Source: Bacteroidales bacterium (GTDB lineage: Bacteria; Bacteroidota; Bacteroidia; Bacteroidales; NBLH01). Taken from it: 64,000 bases of DNA. Position 1 is the stretch's first letter. The number at the start of each line of letters is the position of its first letter. The notes under the pieces were generated by a model. The model was not told the origin of the DNA, ran no database searches, and saw only the letters and a list, made by a program, of their open reading frames with translations. The position numbers were made by a program, and so were the translations under genes. The DNA lies in NCBI GenBank assembly GCA_016937695.1, contig JAFGWC010000157.1, positions 1 through 64,000 of the forward strand, read 5' to 3'. This document shows positions 21,263 through 32,800 of this stretch, in pieces.

Positions 21263-21274
21263 AATTAATCTAAG

Positions 21275-21763
21275 TTAATCATTACCACCACAATTCTTAT
21301 TGGCATCAAATTTCTTTATAAAAGACAATACTCCTACAGCACAAGATTTCTTACTTTCTCTGTCTTCTTTAAATCTAACAGAAACATAGTATGTCGCTGA
21401 TTTACAGCAATAGAAATCAAATCTATTACTATTTTCAGATTTAGTTACAGCAAATGGATTATTATTTTCTGGATGCCTTGCATCAAAAAGAGTTAAAACA
21501 ACATCATTTTCAAAACCACTTTGAGTACATAAAGAAAATCTATAAACTGTTCCTTTATTTAAAACAACAGCCCATTTTGTTCCTGAAACTTGTCCTCCTT
21601 GACCTTTTCTCAATTTTGTATTAAAATCTTTAAGATATATTGCTTTACCAATGTCAGTTGCACAATTATATACTACCTGTTGCTTACATTGTGCATGCGC
21701 TTTCTCGCTTATACCACCGCTTATGAATGCAAAAAATAATAAAGATAAAATTATTCTGCTCAT
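21275..21763 (-). CDS. Secreted Cys-containing hypothetical protein, PPC-like beta domain possible
   Basis: Signal peptide; TVYRFSLCTQSGFENDVVLTLFDARHP...YYVSVRF. Confidence 0.55.
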   Translation of the reverse strand: MSRIILSLLFFAFISGGISEKAHAQCKQQVVYNCATDIGKAIYLKDFNTKLRKGQGGQVSGTKWAVVLNKGTVYRFSLCTQSGFENDVVLTLFDARHPENNNPFAVTKSENSNRFDFYCCKSATYYVSVRFKEDRESKKSCAVGVLSFIKKFDANKNCGGND

Positions 21764-21764
21764 A

Positions 21765-22661
21765 TTATAAAGAAATTAATTTATTACGAATTTGTTCAGT
21801 TAAAGAAATAATTTTTTTAAGCTGTTCATCAGACATTATAACTTTGCTTTGATCACCAGAAATTATCACTTCCTGACCATCAATAACAACTGTTCTAGAT
21901 TCACCTATAACATAAGTTATTTGAACTTTTTCATACTCTTCTTTTAAAGGTGCAAAATCTTTGACAACTCTTTCAAAATTTTTATCTCTCTCTTGATATA
22001 CTTCTAAAATATTATATATTTGTTCCAATATCATTTTTTGTTCGCCAATTCTTTCAAATAATTCAGGACTTGCACGCTCACTCATTATTTGAGTAGACAA
22101 ATACAATCCTTCCATCCAAACTCCTGTAACAACTAATGCACTTAAATTACTTCTCCCATTTTTCCTCAGATGTTCATCCATTTGATGGAAACTACTCACT
22201 GATAAAAACATCAGAGAGTCCATATTATCATTGTTAGTAGCTAATCTTTTAAGAGTTTGGAAATCAAAAAATTGTCCTATATTTAAATCGTCTGATATTT
22301 TTTTTATTACTGCCAAATAATTTACAATCTCAGAAGTTTTTGCATATACATTAAGATATCCTAAATCAGCACTTAATATTCCTAAACCTAAGGCTTTTTT
22401 AAAGTTTGTATCATAATCATCAGCATCATCAGGTGAAGCAAGATATTTTTTAGAAAATGGAACCTTTAAATCTTTAATTAAAGCTGCTAACTCAACAGGT
22501 GAAGAAAAGCTTTCTAAAACTTTGTTTATCGCATCTTCGTCTATTTCAGGTGCATCATCATCAACAAAATGAGGAGGTTCTTCTTCATTTGTACTATTAT
22601 TGCATGAAAAAACCGGTAATAATAAAACAATTGATATCGCAAAAATAATTTTTTTAATCAT
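21765..22661 (-). CDS. Hypothetical lipoprotein
   Basis: Lipobox VLLLPVFSCNNS; 2 bp from the next gene on the same strand. Confidence 0.65.
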   Translation of the reverse strand: MIKKIIFAISIVLLLPVFSCNNSTNEEEPPHFVDDDAPEIDEDAINKVLESFSSPVELAALIKDLKVPFSKKYLASPDDADDYDTNFKKALGLGILSADLGYLNVYAKTSEIVNYLAVIKKISDDLNIGQFFDFQTLKRLATNNDNMDSLMFLSVSSFHQMDEHLRKNGRSNLSALVVTGVWMEGLYLSTQIMSERASPELFERIGEQKMILEQIYNILEVYQERDKNFERVVKDFAPLKEEYEKVQITYVIGESRTVVIDGQEVIISGDQSKVIMSDEQLKKIISLTEQIRNKLISL

Positions 22662-22735
22662 ATTTATAATTCATATATTTTATTCAAAAGTAACATTTTT
22701 TTTCAAAGATATTAAAAATTAATGAGAAAAAAATT

Positions 22736-25700
22736 TTATGAGATTAGAGTTCCAATTTTTATTTTGTCCTCTTTTTTATTCCTTTTTATTTTAAATTTTG
22801 AAAAATCAATACTACTAAAAAAATTTATTATTTTCTTCAGATGATCATAATATAGTGGAATGTACAATAAAATAGACATAATCCAAATTATAACTAAATC
22901 AAACCAAAAAGTGTCAAAATATTTGCCGAATAGAACTTTTTTAGGAGCATAAAAATGCGCTCTAAATCCTATTAAGTCAAAATTATCAGGCGTCCAAAAT
23001 ATTGGTTCGTATTGTTGAATTAAACTATTTTTATATCGCCAAATTTTATTTTTCTCATATGTGTTAATAACAATGTCATGAAGCTTTTCATTATGATAAT
23101 CATGTCTTTTTTGCCTGTTAGATCCTGCTTCTTTATCATCAAAATATAGTATAGTTTTCTGTTTTCTTTTATCTGCTTTATTATAAACTTTACCATAATA
23201 TCTTGACCATTTATCAATTTGCTCTATAATTTCCTGAGCTGCATCATCATCAAAATTTTTTAATGTAAGAAGTTCAAAATCTTCAAAAGCTAAACTTGGA
23301 ACTCTTTTAGATTCTTTCGTCATTTCATTAATCAGCAAATCAAAATTAGATTGCATAATTTTAATTATAGAATCGCTCTTTTCTTCATCAAGCAAATCAA
23401 GGTTTTCATTCACATACTCCTCTAATTCAGGCAGATAGTAAACCTGCTTGAAATTTGCAGTACTTTTTTGTTTATCTAGATCGTAATATATTTTTTCGAA
23501 CTTATTATTAACAAATTGATTTACCATTAAACTTTCATAAGCCCAACGAGATACCATAAATTCAGCAATTAAAGGAACTCTGCCAACTGTACCTAATACT
23601 CTGTTTAATTTATCGAAACTAAACATAGCGCCACCAAGTGACATTTGCGGAATCATTAAAAGAGGAATTAATATATAAATTGTTACTGCAGAATTAAATG
23701 TAGAAGAAATTACTAATCCCATCATATTTGCAAAAACAAATGTGCTAAAAAGAATAATCCAATATTCAAAATACATTCCTCCAAAATGTAAAATTGTATT
23801 ACCTACAACTACAAATAATATGGATTGAATTGCAGAAATAACAGTAAGTATAGATATTTTAGATACTAAATATGCTGAGCGACTTAAGTTTAAAAACTTT
23901 TCACGTTTTAATATCATCCGATCTCGAAAAATTTCTTCGGCACTAACTGTAAGTCCTAGGAAAAGAGCTACTACAATACTCATAAAAATATATGGTGGTA
24001 TATTTTCATTTTCGTAAAAGATATAAACAGAAGATCCCGGATCTGCAATATAATAAATGATAAACGATAAAATTAAACCTAACAAAGGTGCTTCAAGTAA
24101 ATTTAAAACTACATATTGGGTATTGCTAATTTTAGATAAAACATCTCTAACTGTAAAAATTCTAAATTGTTTTATCCACCTTGGAATATTTAATATTTTA
24201 GGTGGATCTTCTTCTACATCTTCAAAAACAGGTGGTTTAATATTAGCTTCAAAATGTTCAATCCATTTTTCAGGTTCAACTTTTCTTATATTAGTATATT
24301 CACCAAATTCATCAACAACCTGAGCCTCAACTATATTAAAGATTAATTCTGGAGTGACGTTACCACAAACGGCACATTCTCCAAGTTCACTATTAATCTG
24401 ATTATCAATTCTTTTAAAATAAACAATAGCTTCAACCGGATTTCCATAATACACCATTCTTCCTCCTTGGTCCAGAATTACCATATTATCAAACATTTTG
24501 TATATGTCTGATGATGGCTGGTGTATAACAACAAAAATAAGTTTTCCTTTAAGTGTTAATTCGCTAAGTAGCTCCATAACATTTTCAGAGTCTCTAGAAG
24601 AAAGCCCTGATGTGGGTTCATCAACAAATAAGATAGATGGTTCTCTAATTAATTCTAGGGCAATATTTAATCTTTTTCTTTGGCCACCACTAATCATTTT
24701 GTTCATGGGCGTACCAACTTTTAAGCCTTTACGCTCAAATAATCCAAGATTTAATAAAGTATCGTCAACTAATTTAATTATTTCATCTTCAGTTTTATCT
24801 CTAAAACATAATTTTGCATTGTAATAAAGATTTTGAAATACAGTAAGTTCTTCAATTAATAGATCATCTTGAGGTATATAACCAATAACACCTTCTAGTT
24901 TTTCTCTGTCTTTATGATAATTTACACCATTTATATAAACACCACCTTCAGAAGGTTCTGTAATTCCAGACAATAAATTTAATAATGTGGTTTTTCCTGC
25001 ACCACTTGCACCCATTATCCCAACTAATTTCCCATGCGAAGTTGAAAAGCTTATATTTTGTAATCCAAGATTTCCTGTTGGGAAACGATAACTTACATTT
25101 TTTACATTAAATGAAAGTTTTGTTAAAGAAACATCTTCAAGGAAATTGGCAACTACATCACTATAATAAACCGGTCTGCCTTTTGGTAGTTTTACTGTGC
25201 TTCCTGGTGCAAAAAGGTATATTCTATTATTATAAACGCCCATTCCGTTTAAGAATACATCCTGTTTTCCGTTATATCTAAAGAAATAAAGTTCAGTGCT
25301 TATAACCCTTAGAATTATTATATTTCCGTCTAAGGCTTCGGATACAATATGATTGCAATAAGTACAATAATTTTCTTTATCATTGATTAAAAGTATTGAT
25401 TCATCGTCTAATTCACTTAATTCGTTTTGAATAACAAAATTTTCAATACTTTTAAATTCCTTTTTTGAAATATTAAAAACATCAGCAACTGTATTAATAA
25501 TTGCCATAATCTGATCAGAAAATCTTCTATCAGAATTAATAAGTTCAAATAATCTGACAAGAACAACAACTTTTTGTTTCTGGTCAAGTTTTTTATTAAT
25601 TTTTTTACAGATTCCAAGAACTTTAACAGACTCGCCAACTGTGGTTAGTCTTTTTTTAGATGTAATACCATCATCATTTTCATCTTTATCTTGCCCTACT

Positions 25701-25861
25701 TTAGATTTAAAAAGAGCTAGATATTCCTGAACTGCATCAGTATTAAGTTGAGATGTAAGAAAATTTTCAACATATGCTACTTCATTATAAGCAACACCTT
25801 CGTCTTGCTTTACAATAATAGCGAATAATTGCATTAGTGCTTTTAATATTTCTTCACTCAT
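22736..25861 (-). CDS. ABCG-type ABC transporter (fused ATPase and permease) with N-terminal TerB-like domain
   Basis: Walker A MGASGAGKTTLLNLL, signature SGGQRKRLNIALELIREPSILFVDEPTSGLSS; multiple TM helices; helical N-terminus resembling TerB; CTYC and CAVC cysteine pairs. Confidence 0.92.
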   Translation of the reverse strand: MSEEILKALMQLFAIIVKQDEGVAYNEVAYVENFLTSQLNTDAVQEYLALFKSKVGQDKDENDDGITSKKRLTTVGESVKVLGICKKINKKLDQKQKVVVLVRLFELINSDRRFSDQIMAIINTVADVFNISKKEFKSIENFVIQNELSELDDESILLINDKENYCTYCNHIVSEALDGNIIILRVISTELYFFRYNGKQDVFLNGMGVYNNRIYLFAPGSTVKLPKGRPVYYSDVVANFLEDVSLTKLSFNVKNVSYRFPTGNLGLQNISFSTSHGKLVGIMGASGAGKTTLLNLLSGITEPSEGGVYINGVNYHKDREKLEGVIGYIPQDDLLIEELTVFQNLYYNAKLCFRDKTEDEIIKLVDDTLLNLGLFERKGLKVGTPMNKMISGGQRKRLNIALELIREPSILFVDEPTSGLSSRDSENVMELLSELTLKGKLIFVVIHQPSSDIYKMFDNMVILDQGGRMVYYGNPVEAIVYFKRIDNQINSELGECAVCGNVTPELIFNIVEAQVVDEFGEYTNIRKVEPEKWIEHFEANIKPPVFEDVEEDPPKILNIPRWIKQFRIFTVRDVLSKISNTQYVVLNLLEAPLLGLILSFIIYYIADPGSSVYIFYENENIPPYIFMSIVVALFLGLTVSAEEIFRDRMILKREKFLNLSRSAYLVSKISILTVISAIQSILFVVVGNTILHFGGMYFEYWIILFSTFVFANMMGLVISSTFNSAVTIYILIPLLMIPQMSLGGAMFSFDKLNRVLGTVGRVPLIAEFMVSRWAYESLMVNQFVNNKFEKIYYDLDKQKSTANFKQVYYLPELEEYVNENLDLLDEEKSDSIIKIMQSNFDLLINEMTKESKRVPSLAFEDFELLTLKNFDDDAAQEIIEQIDKWSRYYGKVYNKADKRKQKTILYFDDKEAGSNRQKRHDYHNEKLHDIVINTYEKNKIWRYKNSLIQQYEPIFWTPDNFDLIGFRAHFYAPKKVLFGKYFDTFWFDLVIIWIMSILLYIPLYYDHLKKIINFFSSIDFSKFKIKRNKKEDKIKIGTLIS

Positions 25862-25917
25862 TCTTTTATTTTTCTAGGCAATATAATATTTAATATTATA
25901 CTAAAAATGAAAAAAAC

Positions 25918-26301
25918 TTAATCAATAGAATAACTCACTTGTTCAAAAGGAACTTCAACAATATCAGCGTATTCTTCTCCTGCTTCTTCCATGTCTTCAT
26001 CATCGTCTGGAAAGTACCATTTAACAAGAATATCTTTTCCATCATCGTACATGTCTTCTAATTTAAGAAGTACATCAAGAAGTAGTTTTGAAGATGCAGT
26101 ATTAAAATATTCAAGTTTAAAATTAAAGACTGTTTTTTCCAGAGGATCTTCTGAGTACTGATCTAACCACTCTAATATTGGCTCGTAAAAAGCTGCAACA
26201 TCTTCAGGAAGAGATCGACCAGATATTTCAAAAATTCCATTTTCTTTATCTAACATTACATTAGGAGTATCGTCAGAGCCTTTTATCTTTATTGCTTGCA
26301 T
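25918..26301 (-). CDS. SiaC-family regulatory phosphoprotein (DUF1987)
   Basis: 127 aa; GIFEISGRSLPEDVAAFYEPILEWLDQY, FKLEYFNTASSKLLLDVL typical of DUF1987. Confidence 0.9.
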   Translation of the reverse strand: MQAIKIKGSDDTPNVMLDKENGIFEISGRSLPEDVAAFYEPILEWLDQYSEDPLEKTVFNFKLEYFNTASSKLLLDVLLKLEDMYDDGKDILVKWYFPDDDEDMEEAGEEYADIVEVPFEQVSYSID

Positions 26302-26310
26302 AATTATAAA

Positions 26311-26889
26311 TTATTTTAGTCTTGAAATTGTTGATGTTAAAACAAAAAAAGATTTTTTTTCATTAATTGTTAAGAAACTATATATTAATTTTTCGCCTGT
26401 TTTTCTTGCGATGTCAATAAAACCTAAACCAGCACCACCTCTTTCAGAAAGTCGTCCTTCTCTCATTTGCTGTTTGTACAATTTTTTAAGTCCTTCATCA
26501 TCTAATTGGTTAATGCCTTCTAGCATTTCGCGGAGTTTAGGAATTTTGTCGTTATTAATAACATTACCTGTAGTTACATTATATTCAGATTCGTCTTTAC
26601 TAACCATAAAAATTCCTCTGCCATCTTTAGAAGTAACTATGCTATTCCTATTTTCAGCATGTTTGCTAATATTTTGAAGACATTCGACCATTACATGGAA
26701 TACTTTTTTTTGAACTACGTTCAGGTCTTCTTCTTTTATCATATTACTTTCTGTTAAAGATGTGAAAGCTTTAGTAATCTGGTGTGTAATTTCGCCTTCG
26801 TAGGCCAGATTAATATTGTTTTTTTTCATCTTAACATAAAAGTCATAAACAAAGTCAAGTGATTCCTTATTTCCTTTCAAATTAGCCAT
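26311..26889 (-). CDS. SiaB-family protein kinase (GHKL-like)
   Basis: 192 aa; HVMVECLQNISKHA (N-box-like), RGGAGLGFIDIARKTG (G-box-like); 10 bp from the DUF1987 gene. Confidence 0.88.
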   Translation of the reverse strand: MANLKGNKESLDFVYDFYVKMKKNNINLAYEGEITHQITKAFTSLTESNMIKEEDLNVVQKKVFHVMVECLQNISKHAENRNSIVTSKDGRGIFMVSKDESEYNVTTGNVINNDKIPKLREMLEGINQLDDEGLKKLYKQQMREGRLSERGGAGLGFIDIARKTGEKLIYSFLTINEKKSFFVLTSTISRLK

Positions 26890-27065
26890 AATTATGTATT
26901 TGAAATAATGCTATGATCTTTTATTATGATATTCATAATCCAAGCATCAAAAATAATACTTTTTTTTATTAAATTTAATATATAAATTTTTTAAACATTA
27001 AAAAAATCAATAATATTATTCTAAACGAATATAATAAAATTTAATTCTATAAAAAATTTTTTTCA

Positions 27066-29714
27066 TTAAAACTCGATTCCTATCAATAAAATGTCATCAA
27101 TTTGTTTTTGATCTCCTTTCCACTCGTTAAAATCTTCTTTAAAAAATTCGCCAACATCATTAATAGATTTTTCATTAAATTTCACTACTATTTCTCTAAT
27201 TCTTCTTGCTTGATATTTTCGGCCTGCATCGCCACCAATTTGGTCTGGTAATCCATCTGAGAAGAAATAAATTCTATCGCCTGGTTTATAATTGATAATA
27301 TAGTTTGTAAAATTATCCTCTGTTTTTCTTCTAGGCGGAATACCTCCAATAGCTTTACTATTTCCCTTGAATTGTTCTAATTCGCCATTACTCATATAAA
27401 ATAAAGGTCTGTGAGCTCCGGCAAATTGAATTGTTTTCTTTTTATTATTAATAACACATAGCGCAATATCCATACCATCTCTTGCACTTGCGTCATCATC
27501 TTCTTGTTTTAATGTTTGTCTAACGCCTGAATGTAGTTTGTCTAGTACATTTCCGGCTGTTAAAATTTGATCATGATCTACAATACTGTTTAAAATAAAA
27601 TATCCAATAAATGAAAGTAATGCTCCAGGAACTCCGTGTCCTGTACAATCAACAACAGCTAAATAAATATTATCTCCTTTTTGAAAAAACCAAGGAAAAT
27701 CGCCACTTACTACATCTTTTGGTTTATAAAAGATAAATGAATTTGGCAAAAACTGTTTTATTAATTTTATGTCGGGTATAATTGCTGACTGAATACGCTG
27801 AGCATAATTAATACTTTCTGTTATGTCTTTATTTTTCTTTTCAATTTCAATTTCGATCTGTTTTCTGTCTGTAATATCATGCGCAACAAAAAGAATAGTT
27901 TCGATTTCATTGTTTTTATTTAATTCCGGAATAACGTTTACTTGCATTATTTTTTCGCCGTCAACAGTAGGAAGTGTTATTTCGCTTTCATATTTTATTT
28001 TTGTATCCTTAACATCTTCTACTCCTTTCAAGAAAAATTTAGTAAATTCTGGCTCGAACTCAATATCAGAAATTTTTTTTTGTTTTAGTCTTGTACGAGG
28101 AATTCCGGTAAATTTTTCAACTATAGGATTTGCATAGAAGAATTTTCCTTCAGGATTTAGACGTATAATCATATCGGGCGAATTTTCAGATAAAGCTTGC
28201 ATTTCACCACTCATCTTTTGGGCTTCATCAGCAACTTTTCTAACTGTAATGTCTCTGGTATTAAATACAATACCATTAATAGCCGCATTTTTAAGTAAGT
28301 TTCTTCCTGTTGTTTCTAACCAGATAATTCCATGATTTTTTTTCTCGTATCTGTATTCAAAAGTTTTTGTTTTTTTAGGATCTTCAAGTAATTCATTAAA
28401 AGCATTCATTAAAATAGATTCGCCTCTTTCAAAACGATTTGTTCCTATCATTTCTTCTGGAGCGTAGCCTAATATTCTTGATACAGAAGGACTTACATAT
28501 TTAACAATTCCTTTTCTATCATAAATTGAAATTACTTCTGATGCATTTTCAAGCAGAGAATGGAGTCTTTTTTGACCTTTTTCAACTTCTTCCATTTGTG
28601 ATGCAAGCTGACGGTTGGATTTTTGAAGATCGGTTTGTCCTTCTTCCATTGATTTGGCATTAGAACGAAGAACTTCTTCATTTTTTCTCAATTCATCAGT
28701 TAATTTTTGAGATTCTCTAAGTAAATTTTCTGTTCTTGTATTTACTTTTAGATTAAAAAGAGTTTGTGCAATAACAGGGCTTAATTCTTTAATAAGGCTA
28801 ATTGCTTTTTCGTATATTTCGTCGTATATTGATGCTAACTCAATAACTCCCTGTAGTTTATCATCACTAATAAGAGGAGTAATAATTATTGAGCTTGGTT
28901 TTTTTTCGCCTATAATTCCTGATGTTATTGTTGAGTATGATTCAGGAATTTCGTTTCTATAAATAATATCTCTTTCAAAAGCTGCTTGTCCAACTAAGCC
29001 TTGTCCAATATTAAATTCTTGATTTACGAATTTTTTTCTGTTGTATCCGTATGTTGCAATATTAACGAGTTTTCCTTTATTATCATCGTATATATAAAAA
29101 GCTCCTTGAATTGTATTTGTAAATTTTATAAGGCTAACAAGTGTTTCATATGCCAGTTCATTAATATTGTTGTGTAAACGCAATACATTACCCACAATTT
29201 CTTTACCTTTTGCAATCCAATTTTGTTGAGTTTCTCTTTCGGTATTTTCTTTTAGGTTTTGAAGCATTAATAAAAGAGAGTTTCCTAATTTATCTCTTTC
29301 GTCTATATATTCTGTATCAACATCAAAATGGCCTTCACCAATTTTTTCAGCAAGTTCAGAGTTTTTTTGGATAATATTATTTCGTTGAAGTATTATTCTT
29401 TGTAAATATTTTCTTCTTTTAGCTGTTTTATTATAAATAAAATTAACAATAAAACCAATTACTATTGGTGATGTATCAACAATAAAATGCAAAGGGCTTT
29501 TTAAATGCATTTCGATAATTCCTTTTATTGAAAAGGGATAATTGTTAAAAACAATATCAAAAAACCAAGCAAATAAAGGGAATGTAAATCCAAATAGAAC
29601 TGCTAATAAAGTTATTCTATTGATAGAATAAATTTTTATCATTGAAGCTCCATATTCCTCATCGTAAATGGAATCTATTGTTCGTTTTTGTATTTTTTGA
29701 TCTTGATTTGTCAT
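27066..29714 (-). CDS. SiaA-like sensor phosphatase: TM-HAMP-like-GAF-PAS-PAS-SpoIIE/PP2C
   Basis: GAF IGQGLVGQAAFERD; PAS ISIYDRKGIVKYVSPSVSRILGY; PP2C KPKDVVSGDFPWFF, VVDCTGHGVPGALLSFIGY, FFSDGLPDQIGG. Confidence 0.92.
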   Translation of the reverse strand: MTNQDQKIQKRTIDSIYDEEYGASMIKIYSINRITLLAVLFGFTFPLFAWFFDIVFNNYPFSIKGIIEMHLKSPLHFIVDTSPIVIGFIVNFIYNKTAKRRKYLQRIILQRNNIIQKNSELAEKIGEGHFDVDTEYIDERDKLGNSLLLMLQNLKENTERETQQNWIAKGKEIVGNVLRLHNNINELAYETLVSLIKFTNTIQGAFYIYDDNKGKLVNIATYGYNRKKFVNQEFNIGQGLVGQAAFERDIIYRNEIPESYSTITSGIIGEKKPSSIIITPLISDDKLQGVIELASIYDEIYEKAISLIKELSPVIAQTLFNLKVNTRTENLLRESQKLTDELRKNEEVLRSNAKSMEEGQTDLQKSNRQLASQMEEVEKGQKRLHSLLENASEVISIYDRKGIVKYVSPSVSRILGYAPEEMIGTNRFERGESILMNAFNELLEDPKKTKTFEYRYEKKNHGIIWLETTGRNLLKNAAINGIVFNTRDITVRKVADEAQKMSGEMQALSENSPDMIIRLNPEGKFFYANPIVEKFTGIPRTRLKQKKISDIEFEPEFTKFFLKGVEDVKDTKIKYESEITLPTVDGEKIMQVNVIPELNKNNEIETILFVAHDITDRKQIEIEIEKKNKDITESINYAQRIQSAIIPDIKLIKQFLPNSFIFYKPKDVVSGDFPWFFQKGDNIYLAVVDCTGHGVPGALLSFIGYFILNSIVDHDQILTAGNVLDKLHSGVRQTLKQEDDDASARDGMDIALCVINNKKKTIQFAGAHRPLFYMSNGELEQFKGNSKAIGGIPPRRKTEDNFTNYIINYKPGDRIYFFSDGLPDQIGGDAGRKYQARRIREIVVKFNEKSINDVGEFFKEDFNEWKGDQKQIDDILLIGIEF

Positions 29715-29846
29715 TAAAAGTTTAACTATATACTAAATTGTACAAAATACTTACCAATTTAATAAAATTATATTTGTTTATTTTTCACCTATTTAAAAAA
29801 TTTGCACTGAATTTGATTTTTCTCTATTTATTATTGTTTTATTGTT

Positions 29847-32800
29847 TTAGCTATCTAAATCTTTTTTTAGTTTTTTAACCCATTCATGATATAATTTATC
29901 GCTTTTTTCATCAAATTTAATCTCATCAACAGATGAATTTTCTTCAAGCTTTTTTCTAATTTCAATCAACTCTTTATTTTTTTCTGCGATATCTTTTTTT
30001 ATTTCCTCAATTATCTTATTATCTGATTCTGAGGCATTTATATCAATTGCATATATCACTATTTTCATTAAGTCATTTTTTTCATCTAAAACAGGAAATA
30101 AATAAGATTTCAAAAGCATTTCTGTATTATTTTTCTTGATTATTTTGAACTCAATATTTTGAGTTTCACCATTTCTAAGCTTAATTAAAGACTCTTCAAA
30201 TATTTTTTTATCTTTATCAATAAAGTATTTATATAATTCATTATCAATTATTTCTTTTTTTGAATATCCAATACTTTTTTCAAACGAATTATTTATTTCT
30301 ATAATTTTATTTTCATTATTTATCTCAATTTTATAATATAAGTTATCTAATGCTGAGCTTGTTACAATAAATTTATTAGTGTTTTCAGAACCATCTATTT
30401 GTTTAGTTTCTCTTTGGTTAATAATTTTATTGATTTCATCATCTCTTTCTTTTAATAAGTCTGAAAGTTTTTCTGATTGTTGAGTTAAAACTTCTTTTTC
30501 TTCCTCTACGCTTTTTAATTTTGTTATATCTGAAGCAATGTTAAGAACTTTAAATGGTTTATTGTTTGAGTCTAAAATAGGTGTGTATGTTTGGTCTAGC
30601 CAAATATTTTTCCCATCGCTAAAATTATATCTTTCACTAATTATAAAATGATTTCCATTTTTAAGTTCATTCCATATTTGAATGTTTTTTTCATTTGTTC
30701 TGTTAATAATAACAAAGTCTTCAAGTTTACGTCCAATCATTTGATCTAATGATTTTTCAAACATTTTTAAAAATGCATCATTAACATTTGTAATTAATCC
30801 TTGCATATCAAATTCCATAACTAATGTAGCTTTTTCAATAGCATTTAGGATACTTGATATTTCAGTATGTTTTCCAATTATTTCTTTTTGTGCATTTTTA
30901 AGATTATTAATATTTTGTTCTAGCTCTTCTTCTTTAAATTGCAATGCAGTGGCTCTAGCAATTGATTCTTCTTCACTTTGTTTATATCTTGTGATATCAT
31001 GCGCTAAATAAAGAACTTTACTAATTTTACCATCAATATCTTTTACAGGTGTATATTGATTAATTAGCCAAATAGTTTCTCCTGTTTTAGTTTTTCTTCT
31101 AACTTCTAATTGTTTAGGGTTTCCTTTTATTACATTGTTCCATAAAGTTCTAAAGTTATCTAGTTCGTTTTGTGGAACAAACATTTCAATATTTTTACCA
31201 ATAATTTCAGAAAGTTCGTAACCCATTGTTTTAAGATGCCTATCGTTAACAGAAATTAAAGTTCCATCAATTTCGTATTCTCCTTTCATTAATGTATTAT
31301 CAACAGCCGAAAGAATACCACCTAAATCGGCTTCTCGAATTTTAGAAAGTTCTTGTGCTGCAATCATTTGTTCCATATTTCTTCTGCCCTCAATTTCTTG
31401 TTCAGTAAGAACTTCTGATTGTTTTCTTGATTCTTCTAATAAATGTTCTGTTTGTTCGTTAATTCTTGCTGTAAGTAATGATGAAGCAATACTTTGAGCA
31501 ACATCTTCTACAAATTTAACTTCAAAATCATGAAATTCTTTGAATGATGCAATTTCAACAACTCCAAGAATATCTTCTTCAAATTTTAAAGGTACAATAA
31601 TTAAGCTTTTAGGGTTCGAATCACCTAAACCTGATTCGATTTCGATATAATCTTCTGGTATTTCTTTGAGATAAATAGTATTTCTTTCAAGCGCAACAGT
31701 TCCAATCAATCCATCTCCAATTTCAATTTCTCTTTCAAAAAATTTTTTTCTATCATATGCAAAAGCTGAAACTAATTTTAAAATAGATTTTTGTCCATCA
31801 TCAACAATTGTGAAAAGACCTCCTTGATTAGCGTTTAAGTAATAAACCAAATTTTTAATTATATTATCGGTTAATTCATTTATTCCGCCAGCTCTTTGTC
31901 TTAAAATTTCGCTAAATAAAGCATGTCCTTTATTAGTCCAGTTTCTTCTTTCATCTTCTATTTTTCTTCTTTCGTCTGCTTCTTTGGCTAATTTAAGATT
32001 ATTTTGCAGGTTTACAAGTGCGTTTCCTAATAAATCAGATTTAGTTACTGTGTGTTTACTATCGTAATTACCTTTGCTGATTTCAATTGCAAAATTATTT
32101 ACTCGAGATATATTTGAAGTTAACTCGTTTGTTAATTTTGCCATCAATCCTATTTCGTTTTCAGATTCAGGAACATTAGTTTCTGGGATTTCACCTTTTC
32201 CTAAAATCTGAAGATTATCTTTTAATACTTTTAATGCCGGACTAATATCTTTTAATAAGAAAAAGATTATACCTATTGACAATAATAATACTATAAAACT
32301 GTAAAGATAAATTTTTGTAAGCAATTGTTTTTCAAGCTGATGAATATATTCACTATTTGAAATAATTCCTTTTTTATTGTAATCCATCAAATCTTTTACA
32401 AGAATTTGTAAATTTTTAAATGAAGCTATTTCTCTTTTAGCTCTAATTTCACTAATTAGTTCTTGTTTATCGTTAAATTTTAGTGTATTTATTTCTTTTA
32501 AAATTGATATGTAGTTTTGAAATTCTATTAAAAATTTGTCATAAAGTTCTCTTTGTACTTGGTTCGAAATTGATTGTTCAAAATCGGCTAAATAATTATC
32601 AACCAAGTCCATGTTTACAGAATTATTTGCAGAAATTTCAGTTATTTCATCATTATATAAAATATGATTTTCAATTAGTATTGCGTACAAATTTTCGACA
32701 AGATTGGAAAGACTTACTATATTTTCGAGATATACGACATTAATTTCGTTAATTTTTTTATTTATATCTGATATTCCACGTATAGATACAATACCCATAA

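Noticed and set aside
24498-24824. 108 aa plus-strand ORF
   Set aside because: Antisense to the ABC ATPase domain; Ser-rich shadow frame.
27823-28137. 104 aa plus-strand ORF
   Set aside because: Antisense to the SiaA-like PAS region; low-complexity Ser/Phe.
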